From contig CAWFYC010000031.1 in NCBI GenBank assembly GCA_963819855.1, positions 1 through 64,000 of the forward strand: a stretch of DNA of 64,000 nucleotides, given 5' to 3'. Source of the stretch: JAMXLO01 sp963819855. GTDB lineage: Bacteria > Pseudomonadota > Alphaproteobacteria > Acetobacterales > Acetobacteraceae. A program made the translations under genes and the position numbers. The first letter of the stretch is position 1, and each line of letters starts with the position of its first letter. The notes beneath the pieces are model-generated. The model was not told the origin of the DNA. It saw only the letters and a list, made by a program, of their open reading frames with translations, and made no database searches. Below are positions 41,495-51,308 of the stretch, piece after piece.

Positions 41495-42291
41495 TGGACC
41501 TTCGTCTCGGCGACAAGGTGGTGCTGATCACCGGGTCAAGCCTCGGCATCGGTCTTGCCACAGCCAAGGCGTTCGCCGCCGAGGGTTGCAGGCTGATGCT
41601 GTCGGCGCGCACGGCCGAGGCGCTGCGCGACGCCGAAGCCGCGCTACATGCCGAGGGTGCCACGGTGGCCAGCGTTGCCGCCGACGTGACACGGCCCGAC
41701 GGTGCGGAGAAGCTGGTGGCGGCCGCAGCGGCGACGTTCGGCGGCATCGACATCCTGGTCAACAATGTCGGCGGCGGCGGTGGCGGGCGAACGATCGCCG
41801 ACAGCACGGACGAGGACTGGCGCGGCACGCTGGAGATCAACCTGCTGCAGACCGTACGCATGATGCGGCTCGCGTTGCCGCACATGCGCGGCCGCACGGG
41901 AGCGGCGGTGGTGAACGTGTCCTCGATCTCCGGCTGGTCGCCGCAGCTTGTCGGGTCGGGTCAGTACGGCGCGGCCAAGGCGGCGCTGATCTTCGACACC
42001 GAGCGCTGGGCGCTGGAGTTCGTACCGCACGGCGTGCGGGTGAACACGGTGTCGCCCGGCTCGATCCTGGTCGAGGGCAATGGCTGGGACCGCTACCGCA
42101 TCGCCAGCCAGGCCAACTACGACGACTACGTGCGGCACGGCTTCCCGATGGGCCGCCTCGGCACCGCTGAGGAAGTGGCCGATGTCATCGTGTTCCTGGC
42201 CTCGCCGCGTGCGCACTGGATCAACGGGCGGAACATTCCGGTGGACGGGCTGGAACAGCCTTACGCGGCGCTCGACCGACGGCCGTTTTGA
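41494..42291 (+). CDS. Short-chain dehydrogenase/reductase
   Basis: A 265-residue classical SDR. GDKVVLITGSSLGIGLATAK is the NAD(P) motif, DILVNNVGGGGGG the structural NNxG, SSISGWSPQ the catalytic Ser, YGAAKAALI the catalytic Y-x-x-x-K, and VRVNTVSPGSILVEGNGWDR the variable C-terminal substrate region. NADP or NAD preference is uncertain (Arg near residue 39). It overlaps the MFS gene upstream and the flavodoxin-like gene downstream, so all three should be one operon. Confidence 0.93.
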   Translation: MDLRLGDKVVLITGSSLGIGLATAKAFAAEGCRLMLSARTAEALRDAEAALHAEGATVASVAADVTRPDGAEKLVAAAAATFGGIDILVNNVGGGGGGRTIADSTDEDWRGTLEINLLQTVRMMRLALPHMRGRTGAAVVNVSSISGWSPQLVGSGQYGAAKAALIFDTERWALEFVPHGVRVNTVSPGSILVEGNGWDRYRIASQANYDDYVRHGFPMGRLGTAEEVADVIVFLASPRAHWINGRNIPVDGLEQPYAALDRRPF

Positions 42292-42779
42292 GGACGCTGC
42301 TGATCGTCTATCACTCGCTGACCGGCGGCACGCGCCAGATGGCCGAGGCGGCGGCACGCGGTGCGCGGTGTGAGCCTGATATCGATGTGCGTCTGCTGAC
42401 CGCGCCGGAGGCCGATGGCGCGGACGTGCTGGCGGCGGATGGCTACATCTTCGCCACGCCGGAGAACCTCGCGGCACTCGCGGGCAAGATGAAGGACTTC
42501 TTCGACCGCAGCTACTATGCCGCGCTGGATCGCATCAACGGCCGACCCTACGCGACGCTGATCTGCGCCGGCAGCGACGGCGAGAACGCCGCGCGGCAGA
42601 TCGCGCGCATCGCCACCGGCTGGCGGCTGCGCGCGATCGCCGAGCCGCTGATCGTGTGCACGCGTGCGCAGACGCCGGAGGCGATCCTGGCGCAGAAACG
42701 GATTGGCGCCGCCGAGCTCGATCGCTGCGCGGAAGTTGGAGCGGCGATGGCCGCGGGGTTGGCGGCTGGCGTTTTCTGA
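42288..42779 (+). CDS. Flavodoxin-like NAD(P)H/FMN protein
   Basis: A 163-residue flavodoxin-fold protein. LLIVYHSLTGGTRQMAEAA is the FMN phosphate loop (H-S-L-T-G-x-T), YIFATPENLAALAGKMKDFF is the next flavin loop, and CAGSDGENAARQIARI lies near the isoalloxazine. The family is often annotated flavodoxin or NAD(P)H:quinone oxidoreductase-like. It starts at a TTG overlapping the SDR stop. It probably passes electrons in the same catabolic unit. Confidence 0.85.
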   Translation: MRTLLIVYHSLTGGTRQMAEAAARGARCEPDIDVRLLTAPEADGADVLAADGYIFATPENLAALAGKMKDFFDRSYYAALDRINGRPYATLICAGSDGENAARQIARIATGWRLRAIAEPLIVCTRAQTPEAILAQKRIGAAELDRCAEVGAAMAAGLAAGVF

Positions 42780-42797
42780 CCTGTGCCAGTGGCCATA

Positions 42798-42838
42798 CCC
42801 CCTCCCCAACCCTCCCCCACTGCGCGGGAGAGGGGGTT
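42798..42838. terminator. C/G-rich hairpin repeat between convergent genes
   Basis: CCTCCCCC at 42811-42818 and GGGAGAGG at 42826-42833 pair with one mismatch, flanked by AACCC and GGGTT. The word CCCTCCCCAACCCTCCCCC is a widespread dispersed GC repeat. It lies between the flavodoxin-like gene and the convergent amidohydrolase, so it may work as a bidirectional terminator. Confidence 0.5.
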
Positions 42839-42848
42839 CGGGCGGCGG

Positions 42849-43997
42849 TCAGTTCGTCAGATTGTAGAACTTCGCCGCATTGTCGCAGGTGATCTTACGG
42901 ATGTCCTCAGCCGCCAGACCCTTGAACTGCTCGTCGATATACTTGGTCGATTCCGGCCAGATGCCGTCGGTGTGCGGATAGTCCGACCCCCACATCAGCG
43001 TATCTGTCGTCATCAGGTTGTTCACGTTGAGCAGCTTCGGTCCGATCGGATCGAACTGGAACGTCGCCTTGCACTGGCGCTGCCAGTACTCCGACGGCTT
43101 CAGCTTCATCAGATCGCGAAACCGGTCCTCGAACTCGAAATCCATGCGATCGAGCGCATACGGTATCCAGCCGATGCCGCTTTCGCCGAACGACACGCGC
43201 AGGTTCGGATAACGCTCGAACACACCGGCGCCCATCATCGCGGCCAGGATATGGATCAGCCCCATCTGGAATGCCGACACGCCGGTGAACATCGCGGCGC
43301 GGCGAACCTGACCGGACGTCATCTCGCGCGCACGCGGCGGCGTGGTGGGGAAGGTGTGGAAGTGCAGCGGCAACTGCACCTCGTTGACCGCCTGCCACAG
43401 CGGCTCCCAGCACGGATGCCACATCGGCTCCATGTCCCACGAGCACGACAGCTCCAGCCCCTTCAGGCCCATTTTGGCGCAGCGATGGATCTCCTGCACC
43501 GCCCAGTCGACATCGCCGTACGGCAGACACGCGAGGCCGATGTGGCGATCCGGATAATGGCTGCAGAAATCCTTCAGCCAGTCGTTATAGATCCTGAACA
43601 TCTCCGCCGCTGCCTCGTGGTCCTTCAGCTTGGACGCGGAGCCCAGGATGCCGAAGATCACCTCGGCGTCGACGCCGTCGCGGTCCATGTCCTTGACGCG
43701 CAGATGCGGATCACTGACGCGGCGGATGTCCTTGGCCCCGTCGGCGAACAGGCCGGTCTCGGCCATGATGTCGACGCGGCGGTTCTGGCCGGGCACCAGC
43801 TTGGCGCCGCTCGGGCCGACGCCGTTCTTGAGACCGAATGTGGCGCCTGCTTTGGTGACCCACATCGGCCCGTCGGGGCTGTCGGCCACGTAGGGCATGC
43901 GGTCCTTCAGCTCCTGCGATGCTTCCGAGACGAACAGAGTCGGCGGCATCCACGGCATGTCGAGATGGCAGTCGGCGGAAATTCGATTGTAACGCAT
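42849..43997 (-). CDS. Amidohydrolase-2 (ACMSD-like) family protein
   Basis: A 382-residue TIM-barrel metalloenzyme. ISADCHLDMPWMPPTLF gives the first metal-binding motif (here D-C-H rather than the usual H-x-H), LPLHFHTFPTTPPR the central His region, FGESGIGWIPYALDRMDFEF the usual G-E-S-G-I-G-W-x-P, and MWGSDYPHTDGIWPES the final catalytic Asp. Members include ACMS decarboxylase and related decarboxylases/hydrolases of aromatic acids. GGAAGGAAATACC precedes the ATG. It converges on the flavodoxin-like gene and lies alone on its strand. Confidence 0.88.
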   Translation of the reverse strand: MRYNRISADCHLDMPWMPPTLFVSEASQELKDRMPYVADSPDGPMWVTKAGATFGLKNGVGPSGAKLVPGQNRRVDIMAETGLFADGAKDIRRVSDPHLRVKDMDRDGVDAEVIFGILGSASKLKDHEAAAEMFRIYNDWLKDFCSHYPDRHIGLACLPYGDVDWAVQEIHRCAKMGLKGLELSCSWDMEPMWHPCWEPLWQAVNEVQLPLHFHTFPTTPPRAREMTSGQVRRAAMFTGVSAFQMGLIHILAAMMGAGVFERYPNLRVSFGESGIGWIPYALDRMDFEFEDRFRDLMKLKPSEYWQRQCKATFQFDPIGPKLLNVNNLMTTDTLMWGSDYPHTDGIWPESTKYIDEQFKGLAAEDIRKITCDNAAKFYNLTN

Positions 43998-44185
43998 GGT
44001 ATTTCCTTCCCACGATGCTGGTCCAGTTTGGCGGCAAGCTTCTGCCTGTCCGGGACGGCTGGCAAGCAGTAGCGCGCAAGGCGTCCATGGCCTGCGAACC
44101 GCGCCGAGCCATTAACGTGTTCAGCGTGCATCTTGTTCTGATCTGCGTTTGGACCTTTCTTGTCCAGGAACGATGCGGCGGCGGA

Positions 44186-45064
44186 CTAGTCCGGCAGCCC
44201 CGAGATCAAATAAACCGTTTCCAGCATCGATCCAGGTTGGGGGTTGTTGCCGAAGGTGTGCGCGAAGATCGCGTTGATCTCGCCGGAACCGTAGACATGG
44301 CTGAGCGCACGATCGACTTCGAGTCGGAAATCGTCGTCACCGCGCGGCAACGCCAGCGCATAGGTCTCGATCGTCAGGTAAACGTCGGCCAGCCGCAATT
44401 TCTCGGGCGCCTTGCTGGTCGCGATCAGTGCCAGTAGGATCGAGCGATCCGCGAAGTAGGCCGATGTCCTGCCGTCATCCAGCATCGCGAGACCGTCCGA
44501 GTGGGTCTTGGCTGGAATGACGTCCGCGGTGAGCCCATTCTGGCTGAGGGACTTGCGCAGCTCCTGCTCGGTCGTCGTCCCGGCCAGCACGCCGATCTTC
44601 CGTCCGGCCAGCTCCTGCAGATCGTGTGGTCCATCCTGGGTGATCATGAGGCTGGCGCCGTCAACGAACGTCGCAACCGAGAAATCGACCAGCTTGCGGC
44701 GCGACAAAGTGCTGCTGGTCGGCTCGCAGAGCAGATCGGCCTTGTTCTGCTGGATCGCTTCGAAGCGATCGGCGGCGTTGACCGTCACGTAGCTTGTTTT
44801 CAACGTTGGCAGCTTCAACTGCTGTGCCAGCTGCCTTGCCACCGCCTGGCAGAGCTCGACCATGAAGCCGGCCGGCTCGCCGTTGCCGTTCTTGAAGGAA
44901 AACGGCGGCGCATCGGCGCGATAGGCGATGCGGATGAGATTGTCCTGGTGAATGCGGTCGAGCGCCCCCGCGAATGCCGGACCGGTCAAATGCACCGTTG
45001 CCAAAACCAACAACGCCGTGAACAGCGTTGCCCTCAGCCGATGCCACCGCATCTTGATCATCAT
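44186..45064 (-). CDS. Periplasmic amino-acid-type solute-binding protein
   Basis: A 292-residue family-3 binding protein. The start is ATGATG at 45064 with GGGGGG upstream. A signal peptide (RATLFTALLVLATVHLTG, PAFA) leads to LIRIAYRADAPPFSFKNGNG, GFMVELCQAVARQLAQQL, ADLLCEPTSSTLSRRKLVDF, FVDGASLMITQDGPHDLQEL and GRKIGVLAGTTTEQELRKSL, the classic amino-acid-binding pattern of ABC importers. No permease gene is adjacent, so it may be an orphan or partner of a distant ABC system. Confidence 0.88.
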   Translation of the reverse strand: MMIKMRWHRLRATLFTALLVLATVHLTGPAFAGALDRIHQDNLIRIAYRADAPPFSFKNGNGEPAGFMVELCQAVARQLAQQLKLPTLKTSYVTVNAADRFEAIQQNKADLLCEPTSSTLSRRKLVDFSVATFVDGASLMITQDGPHDLQELAGRKIGVLAGTTTEQELRKSLSQNGLTADVIPAKTHSDGLAMLDDGRTSAYFADRSILLALIATSKAPEKLRLADVYLTIETYALALPRGDDDFRLEVDRALSHVYGSGEINAIFAHTFGNNPQPGSMLETVYLISGLPD

Positions 45065-45247
45065 GGTCGCCCCCCGTTGAGCCAGCCCCATGATGGACGC
45101 CGTGCGAGGCCAGCCACAAGGCTGATGCGGCCGGAGCTGGGAGCGAACAACGACGGCATCCGGAAGCCGGGCAGCTTTGCCGCCGCCCGCTGACGATCGG
45201 GCCGTCACGCTCCAGTTTGATAACGCAGCTGTGTACTGTGCACGGCC

Positions 45248-45490
45248 ATGAACAGTGATCGAGATCACAGCCCGCGGATGCCCGATACGTCACGATGCGC
45301 TATGCGCCTCGTCACACGAACCGAGCTGCTGGAGATCGTGCCCGAACTGCGGGCCATGGCCGCCGTGGCGAAGACGGCGACGGTGCGGGAAACGCTCCAC
45401 CTGCTCGCGAACCGGTACGCCGCGATTGCCGCGGTCCGCGGGGATACGAGTCCACATGAAAACGTTACGCGCGACAGCCCCACTGCTTGA
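45248..45490 (+). CDS. Small hypothetical protein
   Basis: An 80-residue protein, start at 45248 or at an internal ATG at 45303 (MRLVTRTELLEIVPELRAMA). The segment ELRAMAAVAKTATVRETLHL then LANRYAAIAAVRG resembles the small alpha-helical proteins (R-x-x-A-x-x-A-x-x-P-x-x-R-x-x-L-x-x-L-A-x-x-Y) that are abundant in rhizobia and Rhodospirillales, function unknown. It is divergent from the binding-protein gene. Confidence 0.55.
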   Translation: MNSDRDHSPRMPDTSRCAMRLVTRTELLEIVPELRAMAAVAKTATVRETLHLLANRYAAIAAVRGDTSPHENVTRDSPTA

Positions 45491-45727
45491 CCTCGACCGG
45501 CTGCCTGCTTCGGGCATGGCCCTGCCCGCGAAAACCTCCTGACACCGCCTCGATTCCCCGACGTGACGACGTGCCCTGGTCGGGTCGCGCTGGCGCTGTA
45601 GATCGTGCAGCTCGCGGCGTCTCCGACTTGTGCTTGTTACCGACTGCCCACTGGCAGAGGTGCAGGCCACCAAGGTGGGCCATGCCGCAAACTTCATGGC
45701 GCGATTTCGATAGATCATGGGCGACAC

Positions 45728-45803
45728 TGGTGGAGCCAAGGGGAGTCGAACCCCTGACCTCCTGAATGCCATTCAGGCGCTCTCCCAACTGAGCTATGGC
45801 CCC
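45728..45803 (-). tRNA. tRNA-Ala (GGC anticodon)
   Basis: On the minus strand a complete cloverleaf: acceptor GGGGCCA/TGGCTCC, D arm GCTC-AGTTGGGA-GAGC, anticodon stem CCTGA/TCAGG with loop ATGGCAT (anticodon GGC), T arm AGGGG-TTCGACT-CCCCT, and an encoded CCA end. The length is 76 bases including CCA. It reads GCC/GCU-type alanine codons. Confidence 0.97.
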
Positions 45804-45861
45804 GGCCTAGCGGAGCGCGGCATATAGCGCCCGCCGTCCAGGCCGATCAAGGGGCGTGCCG

Positions 45862-46669
45862 ATGGCCGAAATCCTGTATGCGCCGAACCGGGAAAAGGTG
45901 GTTACCAGCAACGCCTGGGGATTCATGCAATGGTTGCGGACAGGTACATGGCGCCGACCTGGATAACTGGGCGGACCTGCAGCGGTTTTCCGCGGAGCAC
46001 CCGGGCACCTTCAAGACCGCGCTGGCGGCGTTCGCGCGGCTGCCAAACGAGCCACTTCGCCTCGCGCGCCGATGCGGGACGCCGGAGGCACTGGTGCTCC
46101 GCCTCGCGGATGGCCGGCGCCTTACGTTCAGCGGTGAGGAGAGCCGCCACCTCGGTCTGGGCACCCTCCCGCCGGAGGTCGCCGCCCCTCTCGAACGCCT
46201 TTGGCCACCGGCCGCTCTGATCCGCCCGCTTGCCGATCTGCTGCTGCACGCCGACCTGCGCCGCGACGATCGGCTATTGGTGACCGGCCCCGCCTGGCCG
46301 TGGCTTGCCGCGCTGTTGGAGGGGACCACCGTCATCCTCACGGCGGTGGACCCCGCCGCCCTGCTGCCCACCGTCGCCGAGGAAGGTGCCACCGTCGTGG
46401 TGGCTCCCGCGCAAACCCTGGCCGAAGCTGCATTCCGGCGCCCCCGCCATCGCCCACACCTCGGTCACCTGCGCGCCATCGTAGCCACCGGCGGACCGCT
46501 CTCACCGGAGGGCCGCCGGCGCATCTACACCTGGATCAAGTCCGACCTGATGCTGCTCGCCCGTACCGGCGACACGCTCTGGGGCAATCCGCTGGAGCCA
46601 GTGCTTGCCCAGCCCCCCGCCACCCCGGCCCTGCTCACGCCGCCAGCTTTAGCTCCGGGGATACCGTGA
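45862..46669 (+). pseudogene. Degenerate acetoacetyl-CoA-synthetase-like gene, frameshifted and truncated
   Basis: The ATG at 45862 (AAGGGG upstream) opens MAEILYAPNREKVVTSNAWG FMQWLR, typical of the acetoacetyl-CoA synthetase N-terminus, but that frame stops at 45966. From about 45945 the family match continues in the +1 frame: DNWADLQRFSAEHPGTFKTA, ..., GGPLSPEGRRRIYTWIKSDL and TGDTLWGNPLEPV. A single extra base near 45940 explains this. The remainder (about 265 residues) also lacks the ATP-binding T-S-G-T-T-G-x-P-K loop and the C-terminal domain of the 650-residue enzyme. It cannot be a working ligase. Adjacent scoAB genes suggest ketone/acetoacetate metabolism. The last 35 bases overlap the convergent scoB end. 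Confidence 0.75.
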
Positions 46670-47285
46670 ACCCCGCCTCGGTCTTCGAGCGGATTTCCTC
46701 CACCGTGACCTCCGGCGCGATATCGACCAGCCGCAGGCCGCCATCGCCCACCTCGAACACGCCGAGGTCGGTGATCACCAGATCGATCACGCCCGCCCCG
46801 GTCAGCGGCAGGTTGCAGCGCTTCAGCAGCTTGGGTTTTCCCCCTGCAGTGTGCTCCATCAGCACCACCACGCGCTTCACCCCCGCCACCAAGTCCATTG
46901 CGCCACCCATCCCCTTCACCATCTTGCCGGGGATCATCCAGTTGGCGAGGTCGCCGTTCTCCGCCACCTGCAAGGCGCCGAGGATCGAGATATCGATGTG
47001 TCCGCCGCGCACCATGGCGAAGCTCGCGGCGCTGTCGAAGAAGCTGGTGGTCGGCAGCTCCGTCACCGTCTGCTTGCCGGCATTGATCAGGTCGGCGTCC
47101 TCATCGCCCTCGAACGGGAACGGGCCCATGCCGAGCATGCCGTTCTCCGAGTGCAACTGGATCGACATGCCCTCGGGGATGTGGTTCGCCACCAGCGTCG
47201 GGATGCCGATGCCGAGGTTGACATAGAACCCGTCGCGCAACTCGCGCGCGGCACGGGCGGCCATCTGATCGCGGGTCCAGGGCAT
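46635..47285 (-). CDS. scoB: 3-oxoacid CoA-transferase subunit B
   Basis: A 216-residue small subunit. MAARAARELRDGFYVNLGIG then IPTLVANHIPEGMSIQLHSE holds the catalytic Glu in SENGMLG, followed by GKQTVTELPTTSFFDSAASF, RGGHIDISILGALQVAENGD and GMGGAMDLVAGVKRVVVLME, all canonical for ScoB/AtoA. With ScoA it transfers CoA from succinyl-CoA to acetoacetate or a similar 3-oxoacid. GAGGAGATTTCGAC precedes the ATG at 47285. It lies 13 bases after scoA. Confidence 0.95.
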   Translation of the reverse strand: MPWTRDQMAARAARELRDGFYVNLGIGIPTLVANHIPEGMSIQLHSENGMLGMGPFPFEGDEDADLINAGKQTVTELPTTSFFDSAASFAMVRGGHIDISILGALQVAENGDLANWMIPGKMVKGMGGAMDLVAGVKRVVVLMEHTAGGKPKLLKRCNLPLTGAGVIDLVITDLGVFEVGDGGLRLVDIAPEVTVEEIRSKTEAGFTVSPELKLAA

Positions 47286-47298
47286 TGTCGAAATCTCC

Positions 47299-48006
47299 TC
47301 AGTACCGCTTGCGCACGGTGCGCTGTTCGATCCGCTTGTCCACGGTCTCCAACTCCACGATGCGATTGACGAAGATGCCGGGCGTGATGATGTGGTCGGG
47401 ATCGATCTGGCCGTAATCGACCACATCCTCCACCTCGACCACTACCTGATCGGCTGCGGTCGCCATCATCGGGTTGAAGTTGCGCGCCGTCTTGCGATAG
47501 ATCAGGTTGCCTTCGCGGTCCGCCTTCCAGGCGTGGATCACCGCGAGATCGGCACGTAGGCCGCGTTCCAGCACATAAGTGCGGCCGTCGAACTGCTTGG
47601 TCTCCTTACCCTCGGCAATCTGCGTGCCTGCGCCGGTTGCGGTGAAAAAGCCGGGAATGCCGGCGCCGCCGGCGCGAATGCGTTCCGCCAGCGTGCCCTG
47701 CGGATTGAATTCGATCTCCAGTTCGCCGGCGAGATACTGCTGCGCGAAGGTGGCGTTCTCGCCCACGTACGAGCTGATCATCTTCCGGACCTGCCGCGTC
47801 TTCAGCAGCACGCCCAACCCGACATCGTCGATGCCCGCGTTGTTGGAGACGATGGTAAGCCCCTTCACGCCGCTCTCGCGAATCGTGTCGATCAACACGG
47901 CCGGAATGCCGCACAGGCCGAACCCGCCCGACATGATCGTCATGTCGTCACGCAGCAGCCCAGCCAGCGCAGACTGCGCATCGGGATAGACCTTGTTGAC
48001 CGCCAT
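47299..48006 (-). CDS. scoA: 3-oxoacid CoA-transferase subunit A
   Basis: A 235-residue large subunit. TIMSGGFGLCGIPAVLIDTI is the CoA-binding Gly-rich motif, LTIVSNNAGIDDVGLGVLLK, MISSYVGENATFAQQYLAGE and ELEIEFNPQGTLAERIRAGG follow in family order, with GIPGFFTATGAGTQIAEGKE. Partner of ScoB. GCAGGAGGGGCACG precedes the ATG. A nearby degenerate acetoacetyl-CoA-synthetase gene suggests the locus once handled acetoacetate or polyhydroxybutyrate-derived units. Confidence 0.95.
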   Translation of the reverse strand: MAVNKVYPDAQSALAGLLRDDMTIMSGGFGLCGIPAVLIDTIRESGVKGLTIVSNNAGIDDVGLGVLLKTRQVRKMISSYVGENATFAQQYLAGELEIEFNPQGTLAERIRAGGAGIPGFFTATGAGTQIAEGKETKQFDGRTYVLERGLRADLAVIHAWKADREGNLIYRKTARNFNPMMATAADQVVVEVEDVVDYGQIDPDHIITPGIFVNRIVELETVDKRIEQRTVRKRY

Positions 48007-48061
48007 CGTGCCCCTCCTGCGCGCGCACCGTGCCACCGGCGCGGCGCGCGAAGCAAGGGGC

Positions 48062-48289
48062 CTATCGCCTGGTCAGTTCGGCATGGATTTCCTCAGCCAG
48101 TCCAGGATTGGCGCGGCGAATCTGGCTCGCACGCAGACAGGCGGCAATCCCGGGGCGGCGCTGCGTCTGCCAATCCTCGAGGAACAGCAGATCCGCCGCC
48201 GCCGCCTCGTCATGCACCTGCCGCAGCGCGCGACGCAGCGCGTCGGTGCGCGGTCCATTGGCTTCGCCTTTGTTGTCTTGCATCGACAT
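48062..48289 (-). CDS. Small hypothetical protein
   Basis: A 75-residue protein starting MSMQDNKGEANGPRTDALRR with GGGAGAGGG upstream. LRQVHDEAAAADLLFLEDWQ and IRRANPGLAEEIHAELTRR are amphipathic helices. I do not recognise a family. It is transcribed in the same direction as scoA, just upstream (55-base gap), so it may be part of that operon. Confidence 0.5.
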   Translation of the reverse strand: MSMQDNKGEANGPRTDALRRALRQVHDEAAAADLLFLEDWQTQRRPGIAACLRASQIRRANPGLAEEIHAELTRR

Positions 48290-48395
48290 CCCTCTCCCGG
48301 ACGTGGCGCACCCGCAGTTAGGCAACTCGCGCCCGCTTCGCCAGTGGAGTAGAATGACGCTCCGGTTAATTAAACGTGTTCGGATAAAGCTGACG

Positions 48396-49370
<975 letters not shown>

Positions 49371-49378
49371 TGCCTCGC

Positions 49379-50354
49379 TCAATACAGGATGCAGGCGACC
49401 TTGTGGCCCGCCTCAGCCGCACGCAGCTCCGGTACCGCCTCGGTACAGGCGGGCTGCACGAACCTGCAGCGCGGCGCGAACCGGCAGCCCGGCGGCGGAT
49501 CGATCAGGCTGGGCACCGTGCCGCCGATCGCCTCCAGCCGCGCCTGCTTTCCCGCGTCCTTGTCGATGCGCGGAATCGAGCGGATCAGGCCCTGGGTGTA
49601 CGGATGCAGCGGGCTGGCGAACAGCCGCTCGACCGTCGCTTCCTCAACCACGCGGCCGGCGTACATCACCACCACGCGCTGCGCGGTCTCGGCGACCACA
49701 CCCATTGCGTGGGTGATCAGCATGATCGCCATGCCGAGACGCGACTTCATCTCGGCCAGCAGGTCGAGGATCTGCGCCTGGATCGTGACATCCAGCGCTG
49801 TCGTCGGTTCGTCGGCGATCAGCAACTTGGGATTGCACGACAGCGCCATCGCGATCATCACCCGCTGGCGCATGCCGCCCGAGAACTGGTGCGGATAGTT
49901 GTGTGCCCGGCGTTCCGGCGTCGGAATGTGCACCAGGCGCAGCATCTCGACGGCGCGATCCATCGCTTCTCGCCAGCTCAGGTCCTCGTGCACCCGGATG
50001 GTCTCGGCGATCTGATGGCCCACGGTGTAGACCGGGTTCAGCGAGGTCATCGGCTCCTGGAAGATGATCGCGATTTCCTTGCTCCGGATCTGGCGCATTT
50101 CGTCCGCGCCGAGCGGAACCAGATCACGCCCCTGCCACAGCACGCGGCCCTCGGCGATGCGGCCAGGCGGCATCTGGATCAGCTTCAATACCGTCATCGC
50201 GGTGACGGTCTTGCCGCAGCCCGAACTCGCCGACCACGCCCAGCGTCTCGCCGCGGTCGATGACAAGATCGACGCCATCGACCGCCCGCACCATGCCCTC
50301 GTCAGTCTTGAACTGCGTCTTCAGTCCGAGGATTTCGAGCAGCCGTTCAGCCAT
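49379..50354 (-). pseudogene. dppD: Dipeptide ABC transporter ATPase (DppD type), frameshift in the P-loop
   Basis: The ATG at 50354 begins MAERLLEILGLKTQFKTDEG and reads to GETLGVVGE, then derails to FGLRQDRH. The expected SGCGKTVTAMTVLKLIQ is in the next frame from about 50224 on, continuing FQEPMTSLNPVYTVGHQ, FSGGMRQRVMIAMALS, LLIADEPTTALDVTIQAQIL to the stop at 49379. A single extra base (T on this strand, within GAGTTCGGG) near 50224-50225 interrupts the Walker A codon run. All downstream motifs are intact, which is unusual for old decay, so an assembly error or a recent mutation is likely. Confidence 0.85.
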
Positions 50355-50357
50355 GCG

Positions 50358-51308
50358 TCACATGACGCGGCGCGGATCGAGCGCGTCGCGCAATCCGTCG
50401 CCGATGAAGTTGATGGCAAGCACGGCGAGGAAGATCGCGCCACCGGCGAACAATGCCCAATGCGGCGCGACGTCGATGGTATCCTTGGCGTCGAACAGCA
50501 GCCGGCCCCAGGTCGGAATGTCGGGCGGGAAGCCCAGGCCAAGAAACGACAGCGTGGATTCCGCGATGATGGCCGCGGCGACGTCGATGGTGCCGGCAAC
50601 GATCACCGGACCCAGCGCGTTCGGCAGGATATGCCGCACCACCAGACGAAACCTCGAGGCGCCAAGAGCGCGTGCCGCCTCGACAAACTCCTTTTCGCGC
50701 AGCGCGAAGAATTGGGCGCGAACCAGCCGTGCCACGGTCATCCAGCGAAACGCCGCGATGCCCACGACAATGAGCAGGAAGATGCCGAGCTCCGGGCCAA
50801 CATAGATTTTCAACGTGTCGCGAAACAGATAGATCAGCAACAGCAGCACGGGAAGCTGCGGCAACGACAGAAACAGGTCGGTCAGCCACACCAGGCCGGC
50901 ATCGACAACGCCGCGTGCCATGCCGGCGATCGCACCAACTATCGTTCCGACGCACACCGATACCGACATCGCCGCCAGACCGACCGCGAGCGAGATGCGT
51001 CCGCCGTACAGCATCCGCGCCAGCAGGTCCTGTCCAAGATCGTCGGTGCCCAGCGGATGCGCCCAGGTCGGTGGCTGCAATTGCGCCGAGAAATCGATCT
51101 CGTTGATCTGCACTCGCCAGATGAACGGTCCGAATGCGACGGCGAGAATCATCGCAAGCAGGACCACGCCGCTCGCCACCGCGAGACGGTGACGGCGAAA
51201 CCGCCGCCAGGCATCGGACCAAGGCGTGACCTGCCGCGCCCGCGCCCGTTCCACGGCGATAGCGGTTCGCGCGTCAGCGGTAGGAGATGCGAGGGTCGAG
51301 CCAGCCAT
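50358..51308 (-). CDS. dppC: Dipeptide ABC transporter permease (DppC type)
   Basis: A 316-residue, six-helix permease. The N-terminal Gln-rich cytosolic part (WSDAWRRFRRHRLAVASGVV) leads to HPLGTDDLGQDLLARMLYGG, the DppC motif, and the EAA loop EFVEAARALGASRFRLVVRH then ILPNALGPVIV. Ends LAINFIGDGLRDALDPRRVM, again typical. The Met at 51308 lies within the 3' end of dppB; an in-frame Met at 51323 is possible. Confidence 0.93.
   Translation of the reverse strand: MAGSTLASPTADARTAIAVERARARQVTPWSDAWRRFRRHRLAVASGVVLLAMILAVAFGPFIWRVQINEIDFSAQLQPPTWAHPLGTDDLGQDLLARMLYGGRISLAVGLAAMSVSVCVGTIVGAIAGMARGVVDAGLVWLTDLFLSLPQLPVLLLLIYLFRDTLKIYVGPELGIFLLIVVGIAAFRWMTVARLVRAQFFALREKEFVEAARALGASRFRLVVRHILPNALGPVIVAGTIDVAAAIIAESTLSFLGLGFPPDIPTWGRLLFDAKDTIDVAPHWALFAGGAIFLAVLAINFIGDGLRDALDPRRVM

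Noticed and set aside
40258..42291. 677-codon plus-strand frame spanning the MFS and SDR genes
   Set aside because: Only its 3' third, from 41494, is real (the SDR). The first part is out of frame with the MFS helices and reads as Arg/Gly/Pro junk.
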